The notes below the pieces were generated by a model, which ran no database searches, was not told the DNA's origin, and saw only the letters and a list, made by a program, of their open reading frames with translations. A program made the position numbers and the translations under genes. A DNA stretch of 64,000 bases from Pestalotiopsis fici W106-1 (lineage: Eukaryota; Ascomycota; Sordariomycetes; Amphisphaeriales; Sporocadaceae), in assembly GCF_000516985.1 (NCBI RefSeq), contig NW_006917098.1, positions 1,364,001 to 1,428,000 of the forward strand. Direction: 5' to 3'. Below are positions 22,121 to 31,857 of this stretch, one piece after another. Within the stretch, counting starts at the first letter, position 1. Every line of letters begins with the position of its first letter.

Positions 22121-23112
22121 ATGACAAATTCTTTCCAGTCCAGGCCGACATTGGCCTTGTTGGTCATTTTCACTACATTGTTCAGACTCGCATCGGCAGC
22201 AAACAACACCAAATGTTATGCTCCGAACGGTCAGGAAGCGCAATACACGGATGTGAGAACCAATCAAGAATTATTTGCGTGCCCGGCGGGAGATGATGGC
22301 TTTGCCACCTGTTGTGTGAGCACTGACTTTTGCCATCCCGACAACTTGTGCTACAACTTGAACGACGGATTTCCTACTGTTTATCGACAATACTGCACGG
22401 ATCAAACTTGGGATTCGGACAATTGCAGCCCGCTATGCCGGACCGCTGGCGAAGAGAATGCGTCCGTGACAGGTGCTGTAAGTACAATGATTCACGTTGC
22501 ACAATCGGCTGGTGTCAAAGAAGATTTGCTAAACATTAGATAAAGGTTGGACTTACTCCTTGCTCTGACGGCAAATTCTGCTGCGGAACGTTCAACGATG
22601 ACTGTTGCAACAATCATGCGGGATTATACGCCATTCAAGGGACACAAGTTGGCCCGGGAAAATCGTTCACGACCACGGCCACAAGCGCGGCAACCGCCTC
22701 TTCCGCTTCATCTGACACTATATCCGGTGATGTCACTGCCTCTGCATCCCCGAGCAGCAGCGCGGAGTCGACATCAGCAGGTATCAGCTCAGGTGCCATT
22801 GCAGGCGTCGCGGTGGGAACTGCTGGAGTAGTAGCAATCTTTGCTCTCGCGGGAGTGCTCTTTTGGAGGAGACGCAAGTCGAGGACGTCGCCACAAGACC
22901 CCGGAGCAGCAGCACCATCGCTGCTGCCACCGTCGACGCACCACGACAGTTATCCGCCCTCTTGGAGTCCCCAACATTCGTACCAGCCCACGCAGCATTA
23001 CATGGAAGCTGCAAAGCCTCCTTCTGACGTGTACGGGCATGAAGGCATGGGCCGGAGGCGCACCCCGGAAATGGAGGAAGTACCCGTCAGGCATGAGTTG
23101 CAGTCACATTGA
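22121..23112 (+). CDS. Single-pass membrane protein with Cys-rich ectodomain
   Basis: Two exons (22121-22477, 22540-23112) give 309 residues. A signal peptide (LALLVIFTTLFRLASA) is followed by a Cys-rich ectodomain of about 150 residues (CYAPNG, FATCCVST, DNCSPLC, GKFCCGTFNDDCCNN). A Ser/Thr/Ala stalk follows, then one transmembrane segment (about residues 213-236, ending in FALAGVLFW) with a positive stop WRRRKSR, and a proline-rich cytoplasmic tail of about 70 residues. This layout is that of the common fungal Mid2/WSC-like plasma-membrane proteins, some of which sense wall stress, though no WSC domain is visible. The intron has GTAAGT and a CTAAACA branch point and joins in phase 0. A surface-sensor role is inference from layout only. 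Confidence 0.85.
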
Positions 23113-23361
23113 GGCAGCCAAGCGGGCAATGGTTACGGTTTTCGGAGGAAAACGGCGGTAACTCGGTTGATACTAGGAAATAAACATGTCTATAAATATA
23201 TAATGATGATGAGGGAAAAGGTGCAACAACTATGTGGTAATGAGTCTTAAATGCACCAAATTAATTTCAGGCGTCCTTTTGTATTATACCCACCTTGGGC
23301 ATTTTCGGTCAGGTTCTTAGATATGGTGATGACGTCCTATTCAAGCATTTATTGTCTTTTT

Positions 23362-24897
23362 CTAGAAACCATAGCTAATCCATTGCTTCTCAACCTTTTC
23401 TTGAACCTCGACGGGATATCCTCGACGGAAAGAAGCCTCCCTCCACATGATTTCTTGCGAAAATTCCTCTGGGAACAGGCAACAGCGGACCACTTTGGTG
23501 TGATGCTCTCCAACTTTGCCACCATGTGACACGTATGGGATTAGACCTATGTTGGGATACTGGTCAAAGAAGAACTCATTTTCCCGGGGCTGACAACGTC
23601 CCGATGCCGCCCATATAACATCCTTCAGATTAGTTGGGTCAATGTCATCCCCAACCAAGTATACCGTGGGGATATAGTAGCCTGGCTTTGAACCAAAGAC
23701 AGTGTGACCGACCTTTTGGCTAAAGTCCTCCATGTTAGTTTTGAGTGCCCGTAGCCGCCGTCTGTCCACCTGCAACACCCACCACATACAATGCGACTCG
23801 AAAGGGTTCCAAGCCATTGTGATGGGGAGTCCAGCTTGTTGGCAAATGCTCAAGACCTCGGCAGTAATTGTCAAGCCCCAGACCGTCTCGCTCTCCTCTG
23901 GGGCTCTGCCGGTCACACAAATGGGCAGAATGGGATCCTTTCTGTACGTTATGGCATTAATAGTTTGGACTGGACAATGTTTGGATTCTCCAGGGAAAAT
24001 GAGCCCATGATACTCGGCCAATGGACCTTCACTGGCAGTCTCGGTGCGGGATACGGCTCCCTCAAACACAATCTCCGCGTCTGCCGGCACGAGAATGTCA
24101 CTCGTCTCGCATTGGATCACCTCGACGGGAGTCCCCGTCAAGGCGCCAATATAGTCCGTCTCGTTGACGCCCTTTGGCAGCGGCATCCCGCTCGCCATGA
24201 TGGCTGCTGGCGGTACCCCAAAGCACAGAGCAAAGGGCATGTCTTGTCCTAGGTCCGCCCACATCTGCCGGATGACTCCAATGTCCTGTCGCGGCATCAT
24301 GGGTCCGACTAGCGATCGCTTGCCGTGCAGCATGCTACGCGTGATTGACCAATTCACCCAAGAGCCATCGGGACTCTTGACGACGTACATGCCAAAAGTC
24401 TGCAAGAACCTTCCGCCATCGTCTTGGTGCAGGTACGGAATCGGCAGTTTGGTCAGGTCAATCTCATCGCCCAGCAGCCTAAAGTCTTTGACTGGCCCAG
24501 ACGCAACCTGTTTTGGCGGAACCCCGGGGAGTCTCTTGGTCGTGTTGAGTTTGTCGATAATTTCGTGGCCGCTGGCAGTCGATGGCAGGCCGAGCGACTT
24601 TGCGATTCTGATAAATCGTCTACCGGGCAGGCGGCTGGCGCCCACGGGTGCGCACAGGATTCGAAATAGGCCGTTGCCCTCCCAGCCCTTGGGGTTGTTA
24701 AAGAGCGGAGCTTTGTCTCCAGTCTCGTATACTCTGCGCGCAATGGCAGCAACCTCGAAATCTGGGTCTACCTCCACATTGACAGAGACGAGGTCACTCT
24801 CATCGTGAAGCTCCTGGATGAAGCGCCGAAGGTTCTCCGCCGAAGTCTTGGTTGTCTCGTGAGGCAAGAGTTCAACAACCATTGTCGGAGACGACAT
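23362..24897 (-). CDS. FDC1: UbiD-family prenylated-FMN decarboxylase (ferulic/cinnamic acid decarboxylase)
   Basis: A single-exon gene of 511 residues, close to the roughly 500 of characterised fungal Fdc1. It shows the UbiD fold throughout, with the R-E-E catalytic set visible: R187 in NWSITRSM, and E290 and E295 in EGPLAEYHG (spacing of five, as in Aspergillus Fdc1). KYFDN-like substrate loops are not needed for the call. Fdc1 decarboxylates cinnamic-type alpha,beta-unsaturated acids to styrenes by a 1,3-dipolar cycloaddition on prenylated FMN, and it depends on the flavin prenyltransferase Pad1. The PAD1-like gene lies divergently 673 bp away (25571-26221), which supports the assignment. 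The physiological substrate (plant phenylacrylates, sorbate or other) is not determinable. Confidence 0.93.
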   Translation of the reverse strand: MSSPTMVVELLPHETTKTSAENLRRFIQELHDESDLVSVNVEVDPDFEVAAIARRVYETGDKAPLFNNPKGWEGNGLFRILCAPVGASRLPGRRFIRIAKSLGLPSTASGHEIIDKLNTTKRLPGVPPKQVASGPVKDFRLLGDEIDLTKLPIPYLHQDDGGRFLQTFGMYVVKSPDGSWVNWSITRSMLHGKRSLVGPMMPRQDIGVIRQMWADLGQDMPFALCFGVPPAAIMASGMPLPKGVNETDYIGALTGTPVEVIQCETSDILVPADAEIVFEGAVSRTETASEGPLAEYHGLIFPGESKHCPVQTINAITYRKDPILPICVTGRAPEESETVWGLTITAEVLSICQQAGLPITMAWNPFESHCMWWVLQVDRRRLRALKTNMEDFSQKVGHTVFGSKPGYYIPTVYLVGDDIDPTNLKDVIWAASGRCQPRENEFFFDQYPNIGLIPYVSHGGKVGEHHTKVVRCCLFPEEFSQEIMWREASFRRGYPVEVQEKVEKQWISYGF

Positions 24898-25570
24898 ATA
24901 GACCGTGGCACGTCGTATAATTATTGATTTTACAATTGAATATTCTAGTCACAAGCTCCTACGAAGTATTGTGCTTCATTTAAGCAGAGATATAGCTGAC
25001 CCGAACATGTTACAGCTCTTGACAACGAGCGACCAGTTGGTGGATCTCGCGGCTTCGCGATCTCGCCGTTCAAGCGACGAATGCGCCCTTCCACCGCACC
25101 GCAACATCAGAGTGACCCTCAATTACTACAATTCCATCGTTGACTATTGGTCCAGGGACTATTTGTTACGCAATACCAGAGTGAAGTAGTATTCTCGGCA
25201 AGCTATCCGATGTCCTACTATAATATGTGGATACGACTACGGCTTATCCGATGGTAGCTATTACTCTATCTGCTCTTATACAGCCAGTCGTCTTTCAGAA
25301 TTCTCGCAACGACGATTCAAGAAAGGACCTGCCAGGTCCGCTCACCGTTAAGCGACAGTCGCCCTAGGTAAGAACCTGTACAAGTATGATGTCAATACAT
25401 TGTGGAGCCAAAATGAAAGACGTCGTGGAGGCCGAGCAGAGTTGAAAGGTCCATGGCTTCCTTATGAAAACGCCATGAGACTGTAATGCTACAGTCAGGA
25501 CATTCTAAACACTCACTCCGCATAGCTCTGCAACCAGCCGGGGTTGGCTCGACCCTGAAGAACGTGCACC
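24898..25570. promoter_or_regulatory. Divergent FDC1/PAD1 promoter region
   Basis: A 673-bp gap between the two start codons that must serve both genes. I recognise no specific operator. The short frames here are not convincing. Confidence 0.55.
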
Positions 25571-26221
25571 ATGTCGACAACTACGCTAAACGAAGTGGCC
25601 GTTGTACAACCAAACAACCAGCTACGAGAGACACCAAAGAGGCGGAAACGGATCATCGTAGCCTTGACAGGCGCCACGGGCACCGTGCTCGGCATCCAGA
25701 CTCTCATTGCCCTCCGGCGTCTCAACGTAGAGACGCATCTCATTGTGAGCAAATGGGCCGACAACACGCTCAAGTACGAGACCGACTACACGCCGTCGAG
25801 CGTGCGCGCCCTGGCCGACCACGTCTACAGCAACCACGACATGGCGGCGCGGATCGCGAGCGGCTCGTTCCGCGTCGACCACGGCATGATTGTCGTGCCC
25901 TGCAGCATGAAGACGCTGGCGGCCGTCAGCGCGGGCTACTGCGACGACCTGATTGCCCGGGCCGCCGACGTTGTGCTCAAGGAGCGCCGGCGGCTGGTGC
26001 TCGTCACTCGGGAATGTCCCTTGAGTGGCATCCACCTGCAGAACATGCTCACGGCCACGCAGAATGGCGCCGTTATATTTCCTCCAGTGCCGGCATTCTA
26101 CATCCGTCCTTCTTCCGTCAATGACCTGGTCAATCACACCGTTGGCCGCGTATTGGATCTGTTTGACTTGGACACTGAGCAATTTGATCGATGGGAGGGG
26201 TTTCAGAAGGCTGAGAGATAG
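25571..26221 (+). CDS. PAD1: Flavin prenyltransferase (UbiX/Pad1)
   Basis: A single-exon gene of 216 residues. After a short basic leader (KRRKR) comes the flavoprotein Rossmann start IIVALTGATGTVLGIQTL, then YSNHDMAARIASGSF, MIVVPCSMKTLAAVSAGYCDDLIARAADV, KERRRLVLVTRECPLSGIHLQNM and PPVPAFYIRPSSV, all typical of UbiX/Pad1. The enzyme prenylates FMN with a dimethylallyl phosphate to make the cofactor of UbiD-type decarboxylases, and its partner FDC1 is the divergent neighbour. Length matches the family and the ATG lies in an ACCATGT context. Confidence 0.95.
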   Translation: MSTTTLNEVAVVQPNNQLRETPKRRKRIIVALTGATGTVLGIQTLIALRRLNVETHLIVSKWADNTLKYETDYTPSSVRALADHVYSNHDMAARIASGSFRVDHGMIVVPCSMKTLAAVSAGYCDDLIARAADVVLKERRRLVLVTRECPLSGIHLQNMLTATQNGAVIFPPVPAFYIRPSSVNDLVNHTVGRVLDLFDLDTEQFDRWEGFQKAER

Positions 26222-26917
26222 TCTAAATTGGAATATCTTTCAATACCACCTAGGTAGGCATAGCATCAAGTCAAGGCCTCTGATTCGCGCGACCCGAGCT
26301 TTGGACGAGTGAGTGTATCATGTTATCAGAGTTCGGCGTGTATTCAAAAGGTCCTGAGCTTTGCAAGAAGTCCAAAAGCAATCGCCAAAAGTCTATTTTG
26401 GATAAGTAGCAAGATAGCAAGATGTTAATGAGAGCCGAACTGTGGTAACGACTTACCCAACACAAGTACCACAGAAGATCATCCATCAGTCCCTGTCACC
26501 GATTTTCATTTTGTCGTACGAAAACCTGCTCCACGCGAATATTGTAAGACATGTCAATGTATTTCACAATAATGCAAAAATATCTCAGTACATGTTGGAG
26601 GATGAGCATCTGCTAACGCGCAGCATCTAAACTATGCGCGCAAATAATTAATAATACCCGTAATGCACCTCCAGTACCCTGCATGGTCCCCGATGACGGC
26701 TAGGCTTAGCGCGTCGATTATGCGCCTCCCAAAGAGCTCGGTCACTGGTCAATGACGGAATTTCCAGAAGCCTAAGCCCGTGATTTTGTCCAAATTCCTC
26801 CGACAAGTCTCGCAACAGCGCGCACCAAAAGTGACACCCAAGACGATGCCATCGCGCACGACCATTTGCGCCAATTTCCGAATGACATTGCGTCCTTGAA
26901 GAAAAGGCGTCTACATC
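26222..26917. other. Intergenic region
   Basis: It holds the 3' end of PAD1 and the promoter of the ABC transporter. I see no further gene. Confidence 0.5.
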
Positions 26918-29338
26918 ATGGTCTCGGGGGCGGTGCGACGCGCGCTGCTCCCTTCGAGCGGCGCCAACTTTGGCTTCTTCTTCAAGCAAGCTCCAGCTCC
27001 CGGCCATCTCGGCCAGCCTGGAGCCAATGTCAGCCACGCTCTAGGCCAAAGAGCCTTTGGCACCACACCGAACCGCTTCGTACAACAGCATGATGGTCGC
27101 TTGACGATACGGAGCCTGTCGCGACAGACAACGACCTCGGCATCACACTGGCAGCCGCGGGCACACTTGGCGCAATGGGACTCGCCTGTGGCAATCCTGC
27201 GCCAGTTTTCCGCCGGCAGGACACTCAGAGAACAGCAAAACACTTCCGTAGGGAAATCCAACGATATCCTCCCAGCGAAACAACCAAGTACTGTCTCCGA
27301 AGTTGCCGCCATAAATGACGCCCAACCGCCGTCGACCGGCTTCGAGAAATCCGAAAGAGCAAGACAGGCCGCGCAAGTCAACTACAGCGCGCGGCTTTCC
27401 AAGGACAAGGACAAGAATAAGAAGAATCTCTCTGGCAGCCGCAGCGAAGTTGTCCGACTCCTCAAGCTCGCACGGCCCGAGTTGAAGTTCCTTGGTCTCG
27501 CCCTGTTGCTTCTGCTCATGTCTAGTGCAATCACCATGTCTATTCCCAAGGTCGTTGGCAGTGTCATGGATGCTGCGAGCAAGAAGTCCCTGGACGACGC
27601 AAAAGTGTTTGGCTTGTCGCTGTATCAGTTCTTTGGTGTATTCGCCTGCGTGCTGACCATGGGTGCCTGCGCCAATTTTGGCCGCATCATCACGCTTCGG
27701 CTCATTGGAGAGCGAGTCGTGGCACGTTTGCGGTCTTCGCTGTACAAACGGACATACCTGCAGGATGCCGAGTTCTTCGACGCAAACCGAACTGGTGATC
27801 TGATCTCGAGGCTGAGTGCTGATTCCATCATTGTCGGCAAGAGCATCACCCAAAACCTGTCAGATGGTCTGAGATCGCTGATTAGTGGTGTTGCCGGTAT
27901 CACCGCAATGGCCTTTATTAGCCCTGGATTGACTAGTGTCATGTTTGTTGCCTTGCCCTTTATTGGTACACTGTCGTTTGGCTATGCGCGCTTCATCAGA
28001 CGGATCAGTCGTGATATCCAAAAGAACGTGGGCACACTGACAAAGATTGCCGAGGAACGCTTGAGCAACGTCAAGACAAGTCAGGCCTTCAACGGAGAGC
28101 GTCAGGAGCTACACCGATACAATGGACAGATTCGTCGAATCTTCAACCTTGGCATGAAGGACGCCTTGTACACTGCTTCGTTCTTTGGCGCGACTGGCTG
28201 GATGGGTAATATGACCATCCTGGCCATGCTATGGTTTGGTGGCGGCTATGTAGCGAGTGGCGCTCTCTCGCTCGGAGACTTGACATCCTTCATGATGTAT
28301 GCTGCTTTTGCAGGCTCCAGCATGAGTGGTCTGAGTGGCTTCTTTACAGAACTGATGAAGGGAGTGGGTGCTGCCACCAGGCTTTTTGAGCTTCAGGATA
28401 GAGATCCTGGCATCCCGCCAACAAAGGGCATCAGGGTCAAGTCTGCACAGGGCCCCGTTACCTTTGACAAGGTGTCTTTTGCCTATCCAACACGCCCAGC
28501 TGTACCGATTTTCAATGAACTCAACTTCACGATCCCCTCCGGAAGCAACGTCTGCATCGTTGGTCCTTCGGGTGGAGGCAAGAGTACCGTTGCCTCGTTG
28601 CTTCTAAGATTCTATAACCCGACATCGGGTGTTATTTACATCAACGGAATCGACATCACAACCATGAATGTAAAATCCCTGCGGCGACGCATTGGAGTTG
28701 TTTCTCAGGAGCCAGTCCTATTTTCCGGCTCGATCAGGGACAACATTGCCTATGGCCGCCCCGAGGCCCCCGAGAGTGAAATTTTCAAGGCGGCCCAGGA
28801 GGCAAACTGCCAATTCATCAAGGACTTCCCTGATGGCATGGACACTCAGGTTGGCCCACGGGGCGCCCAGCTTTCTGGTGGACAGAAACAGCGTATCGCC
28901 ATTGCCCGAGCCTTGCTCCTCAACCCCGATATTCTAATTCTCGATGAGGCTACTTCGGCCCTGGATGCCGAATCCGAAACCCTGGTGAACAGTGCGCTGG
29001 TCAAACTACTCCGAAGCCACAGCACGACTATTTCCATTGCCCACAGATTGTCGACTATCAAGCGCTCGGATCAGATCATTGTCCTCTCCAACCAGGGTAC
29101 CGTGGCTGAGATGGGTTCCTACTCGGCCTTGAGCGCTAACCCCAACAGCGCATTCAGTAAGCTGATGGAATGGCAAATGAGCGGCGGTGAGGTGCCGCAG
29201 GTCGAGACGCCCAGGCACATTCCCATTGATGAGGTTCAAGCCTTGGATGAGGAAATGGAGGGCGAGCAGCATGAAGAGCAGCATGATGAGGATGAGGCTG
29301 AAGCCAACCAAGAAGAGAAGGAGAAGCCCCGCAACTGA
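26918..29338 (+). CDS. MDL1: Mitochondrial half-size ABC transporter (Mdl1/ABCB10 type)
   Basis: An intronless gene of 806 residues. The N-terminus (about 1-150) is Arg/Ser/Ala-rich with almost no acidic residues at first, consistent with a mitochondrial presequence. An ABC type-1 transmembrane domain of six helices begins about residue 185 (LKFLGLALLLLLM) and runs to about 470. The nucleotide-binding domain has Walker A GPSGGGKST (about 549), signature LSGGQKQR (about 651), Walker B ILILDEATSALD (about 672) and H-loop SIAHRLST (about 706). The organisation is that of homodimeric inner-membrane exporters of the Mdl1/Mdl2/ABCB10 group; in yeast Mdl1 is linked to export of peptides from m-AAA proteolysis. 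The C-terminus is an unusually acidic Glu/Asp/Gln tail of about 30 residues. The choice between Mdl1 and Mdl2 is uncertain. Confidence 0.92.
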   Translation: MVSGAVRRALLPSSGANFGFFFKQAPAPGHLGQPGANVSHALGQRAFGTTPNRFVQQHDGRLTIRSLSRQTTTSASHWQPRAHLAQWDSPVAILRQFSAGRTLREQQNTSVGKSNDILPAKQPSTVSEVAAINDAQPPSTGFEKSERARQAAQVNYSARLSKDKDKNKKNLSGSRSEVVRLLKLARPELKFLGLALLLLLMSSAITMSIPKVVGSVMDAASKKSLDDAKVFGLSLYQFFGVFACVLTMGACANFGRIITLRLIGERVVARLRSSLYKRTYLQDAEFFDANRTGDLISRLSADSIIVGKSITQNLSDGLRSLISGVAGITAMAFISPGLTSVMFVALPFIGTLSFGYARFIRRISRDIQKNVGTLTKIAEERLSNVKTSQAFNGERQELHRYNGQIRRIFNLGMKDALYTASFFGATGWMGNMTILAMLWFGGGYVASGALSLGDLTSFMMYAAFAGSSMSGLSGFFTELMKGVGAATRLFELQDRDPGIPPTKGIRVKSAQGPVTFDKVSFAYPTRPAVPIFNELNFTIPSGSNVCIVGPSGGGKSTVASLLLRFYNPTSGVIYINGIDITTMNVKSLRRRIGVVSQEPVLFSGSIRDNIAYGRPEAPESEIFKAAQEANCQFIKDFPDGMDTQVGPRGAQLSGGQKQRIAIARALLLNPDILILDEATSALDAESETLVNSALVKLLRSHSTTISIAHRLSTIKRSDQIIVLSNQGTVAEMGSYSALSANPNSAFSKLMEWQMSGGEVPQVETPRHIPIDEVQALDEEMEGEQHEEQHDEDEAEANQEEKEKPRN

Positions 29339-30162
29339 TTTTCCCCATGACCAACATTCCGATGTCTCATTGCATTGAACGGCGGAGCGAGGACATTCTT
29401 GCATTTAAAAAGTATGAACGAAGGACAATGACACTGCACATGATCCTGCAGCCCAGCAATGTTTCTGGGTATTCAGGGGGTTGATTCTAGCCACGGGCAT
29501 GGTTCTTTAATGGGTTCATAAAAAAGGATTATGGCTAGACATGTTGTGGCATTGCTTGTAGAGTATATTCCGCCTCCCCACTCGACGATACCGCTGTAGA
29601 CGTTCTCGAACATTTCTCTCCCACAGATTTCCTAGGCTGTTTACAAATTTGTATATCAGAAAAAAATAGACGATAATTTACACGATGTCTCTGCGCTAGA
29701 ATCCAATTTCTCAAGGTCTTGCCATTAGGTGCCGGATGATCCCATGTTCTAACTTTACTTGCATGGGTTCAATGACAGACCTCGGATGTTGAAGGTTTAA
29801 GCTGTGCCATTCATGAACGAAAGCGCCCCCACATGGTCATCCTCGGCGAACGGACCTCCTGGGCAATCCCCATGGTTGATTCCCTTTTATTTACAAGGGC
29901 CTCTGATTCATTGTAAACAGCTTTTGTATCAATTGATTCCATATATATCTGTAATCACGACGTCTCTTTTGTTTTTCAATCGTTGTATAGTGTATTGTTA
30001 CTCTAGGCAACAAATCCATCCGAGCCTCATTCTGCCAAGCAAGCTCAGCAGCCACAGCCTTACAGCGAGTCAGCGGCATGTGTAGCAACTCATCATAGCC
30101 TGTCACATTCTCATCTCTCCATCGCAGAAAAAAGAGCTATCACAAATCAACAAGTCGCAAAA
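29339..30162. other. Intergenic region
   Basis: It holds the 3' end of the transporter gene and the promoter of the hydrolase gene; no other gene seen. Confidence 0.5.
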
Positions 30163-31165
30163 ATGGTCAAGGAAATTGAGGGCACGTTTGAGGCGGGAGA
30201 CATGAGCCTGTACACAAAGTCATGGCTGGTAAGGTTCTTGACTAACCCACATGGACACAATTGCACGTGCTGACTCGGATGTGCAGCCTGATGGCCCAGC
30301 AAAAGCCAAGATGATCATGTTCCACGGTTTCTCTGACCATTTGGACCGCTATTACGACTTGTTTCCCACACTTGCCCGTGGCGGCATTGCCGTCTACGGC
30401 CTCGACCAGAGGGGATGGGGCCGCTCGGTAAAGAAGACCTCGCAGCGCGGCAACACGGGCCCGACCTCTCAAGTCCTCGCGGATATGGCGGCCTTTATCA
30501 AATCACAGCTGCCGTCGGACGTTCCCGTTTTTGTCCTGGGCCACTCCATGGGCGGCGGGCAGGTGGCCACGCTGGCGAGCTCGCCGCAGTACGCGGAGCT
30601 GACGGGCCAGGTGCGCGGATGGATCCTCGAGAGCCCGTTCATTGGCTTCACGGCCGAGGAGGAGCCCAACTGGCTGACGGTCTTCTCGGGTCGTCTGGCG
30701 GGCAAGCTCATGCCGCACTTTCGCCTGGTGCGCCCCATTGCGCCCGAGAAGATGTCGCGCGACCCCGCGGTGGTCGAGTCCGTCCGGGCAGACAAGCTGA
30801 TGCACAACACGGGCACGCTCGAGGGGCTGGCCAGCCTGCTGGACCGCACGGCGTCGCTGAGCAAAGGGGAGCTCAAGCTCAATGACAATATCCGGAGCCT
30901 GGTGGTCATGCACGGCGACGCGGACAGAGTGTGCAGCTTTGACACGGCGCGCAAGTGGTTCGAGAGCCAAAGCGTCCCAGACGGCGAGTTTAGGGTCTAC
31001 GAAGGGTTTTATCACCAGCTGCACGCTGATCCCGGCCGCGAGCGCTTCTACGACGAGGTCCGAGACTGGATCCTGGAGAGGGCCGAGGGCGGCGCCAAGT
31101 CGGGCACCGAGGTCACCAAGACCAAGAGCCCGGTTGTGGAGGGCAGGGCAGAGGCCAAGTTATAA
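30163..31165 (+). CDS. Monoacylglycerol-lipase-like alpha/beta hydrolase
   Basis: Two exons (30163-30228, 30287-31165) give 314 residues, typical of the yeast Yju3/MGL family. Visible features are the oxyanion segment MFHGFSDH, the GLDQRGWGRS block, the nucleophile elbow GHSMGGG, a lid-region stretch (LESPFIGFTAEEEPNW), the acidic residue in MHGDADRVCS and the catalytic His in EGFYHQLHAD. Such enzymes hydrolyse monoacylglycerols or related esters. The intron has GTAAGG and ends GTGCAG, joining in phase 0. The protein ends in AEAKL, and AKL fits the PTS1 pattern, so a peroxisomal pool is possible. A charged, low-complexity tail precedes it. Confidence 0.9.
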
Positions 31166-31857
31166 GTGAGAGAAGAGTTGGGGCTTTGAATATGATTGTT
31201 TTCTTTTCTCGTGATTTACTGCTACATGAGACCAGCATTCCTGCATGTCTCGGAAGTCATGACTACTTTCGCGTTGATATCGATACCTTGCTCGTTGTGT
31301 TTAGGGGAACATGAGCCGCGACGGTTCTTGAACTGTAGTGCTGCACAATTTTCTGCACCTATCCAGGCACATTCTGTACCCATGTATTTCTTGTTTTGTT
31401 AAATCAAAAGACATTTGTTTGGAACATTAAACACTTGGATGACTTGCATGGGTGAAAGCCATGTGTAGGTGTTGCATAAAAGTGAAGATTGTGTATTATT
31501 GCTGGCAGTTGCATTATCCTGGCTACGTTAAGCTTTTTATGCTACAGCCAAATCCATTGGTGCCTTATGACGGACAGGACAGGCAGCCCACTTCGCGGCT
31601 TGGAGTGACTGGAGCACGACCCACGCTCAATGCGGTCTAACTCAATCGACGGTCCCTCTACTGATGCCAGCTGTGAGACTTGAGCATCCAGGGGATTGAA
31701 CACAAGGCTACTACTGCTGCTACTGCTCACTTGACGACACCAACACTCTCCTTCTTGACCATATCGAAGAGACGGCCTCAGTCTGCTTTCCCTGCAGCTT
31801 CTTCACTGGTCATTCGATATCAGCTGGCCCTCGTAGGGCCTCGACCAATCTGTCAAG
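31166..31857. other. Intergenic region
   Basis: The downstream region of the hydrolase and the promoter/5' leader of the gamma-adaptin gene; no gene recognised. Confidence 0.5.
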
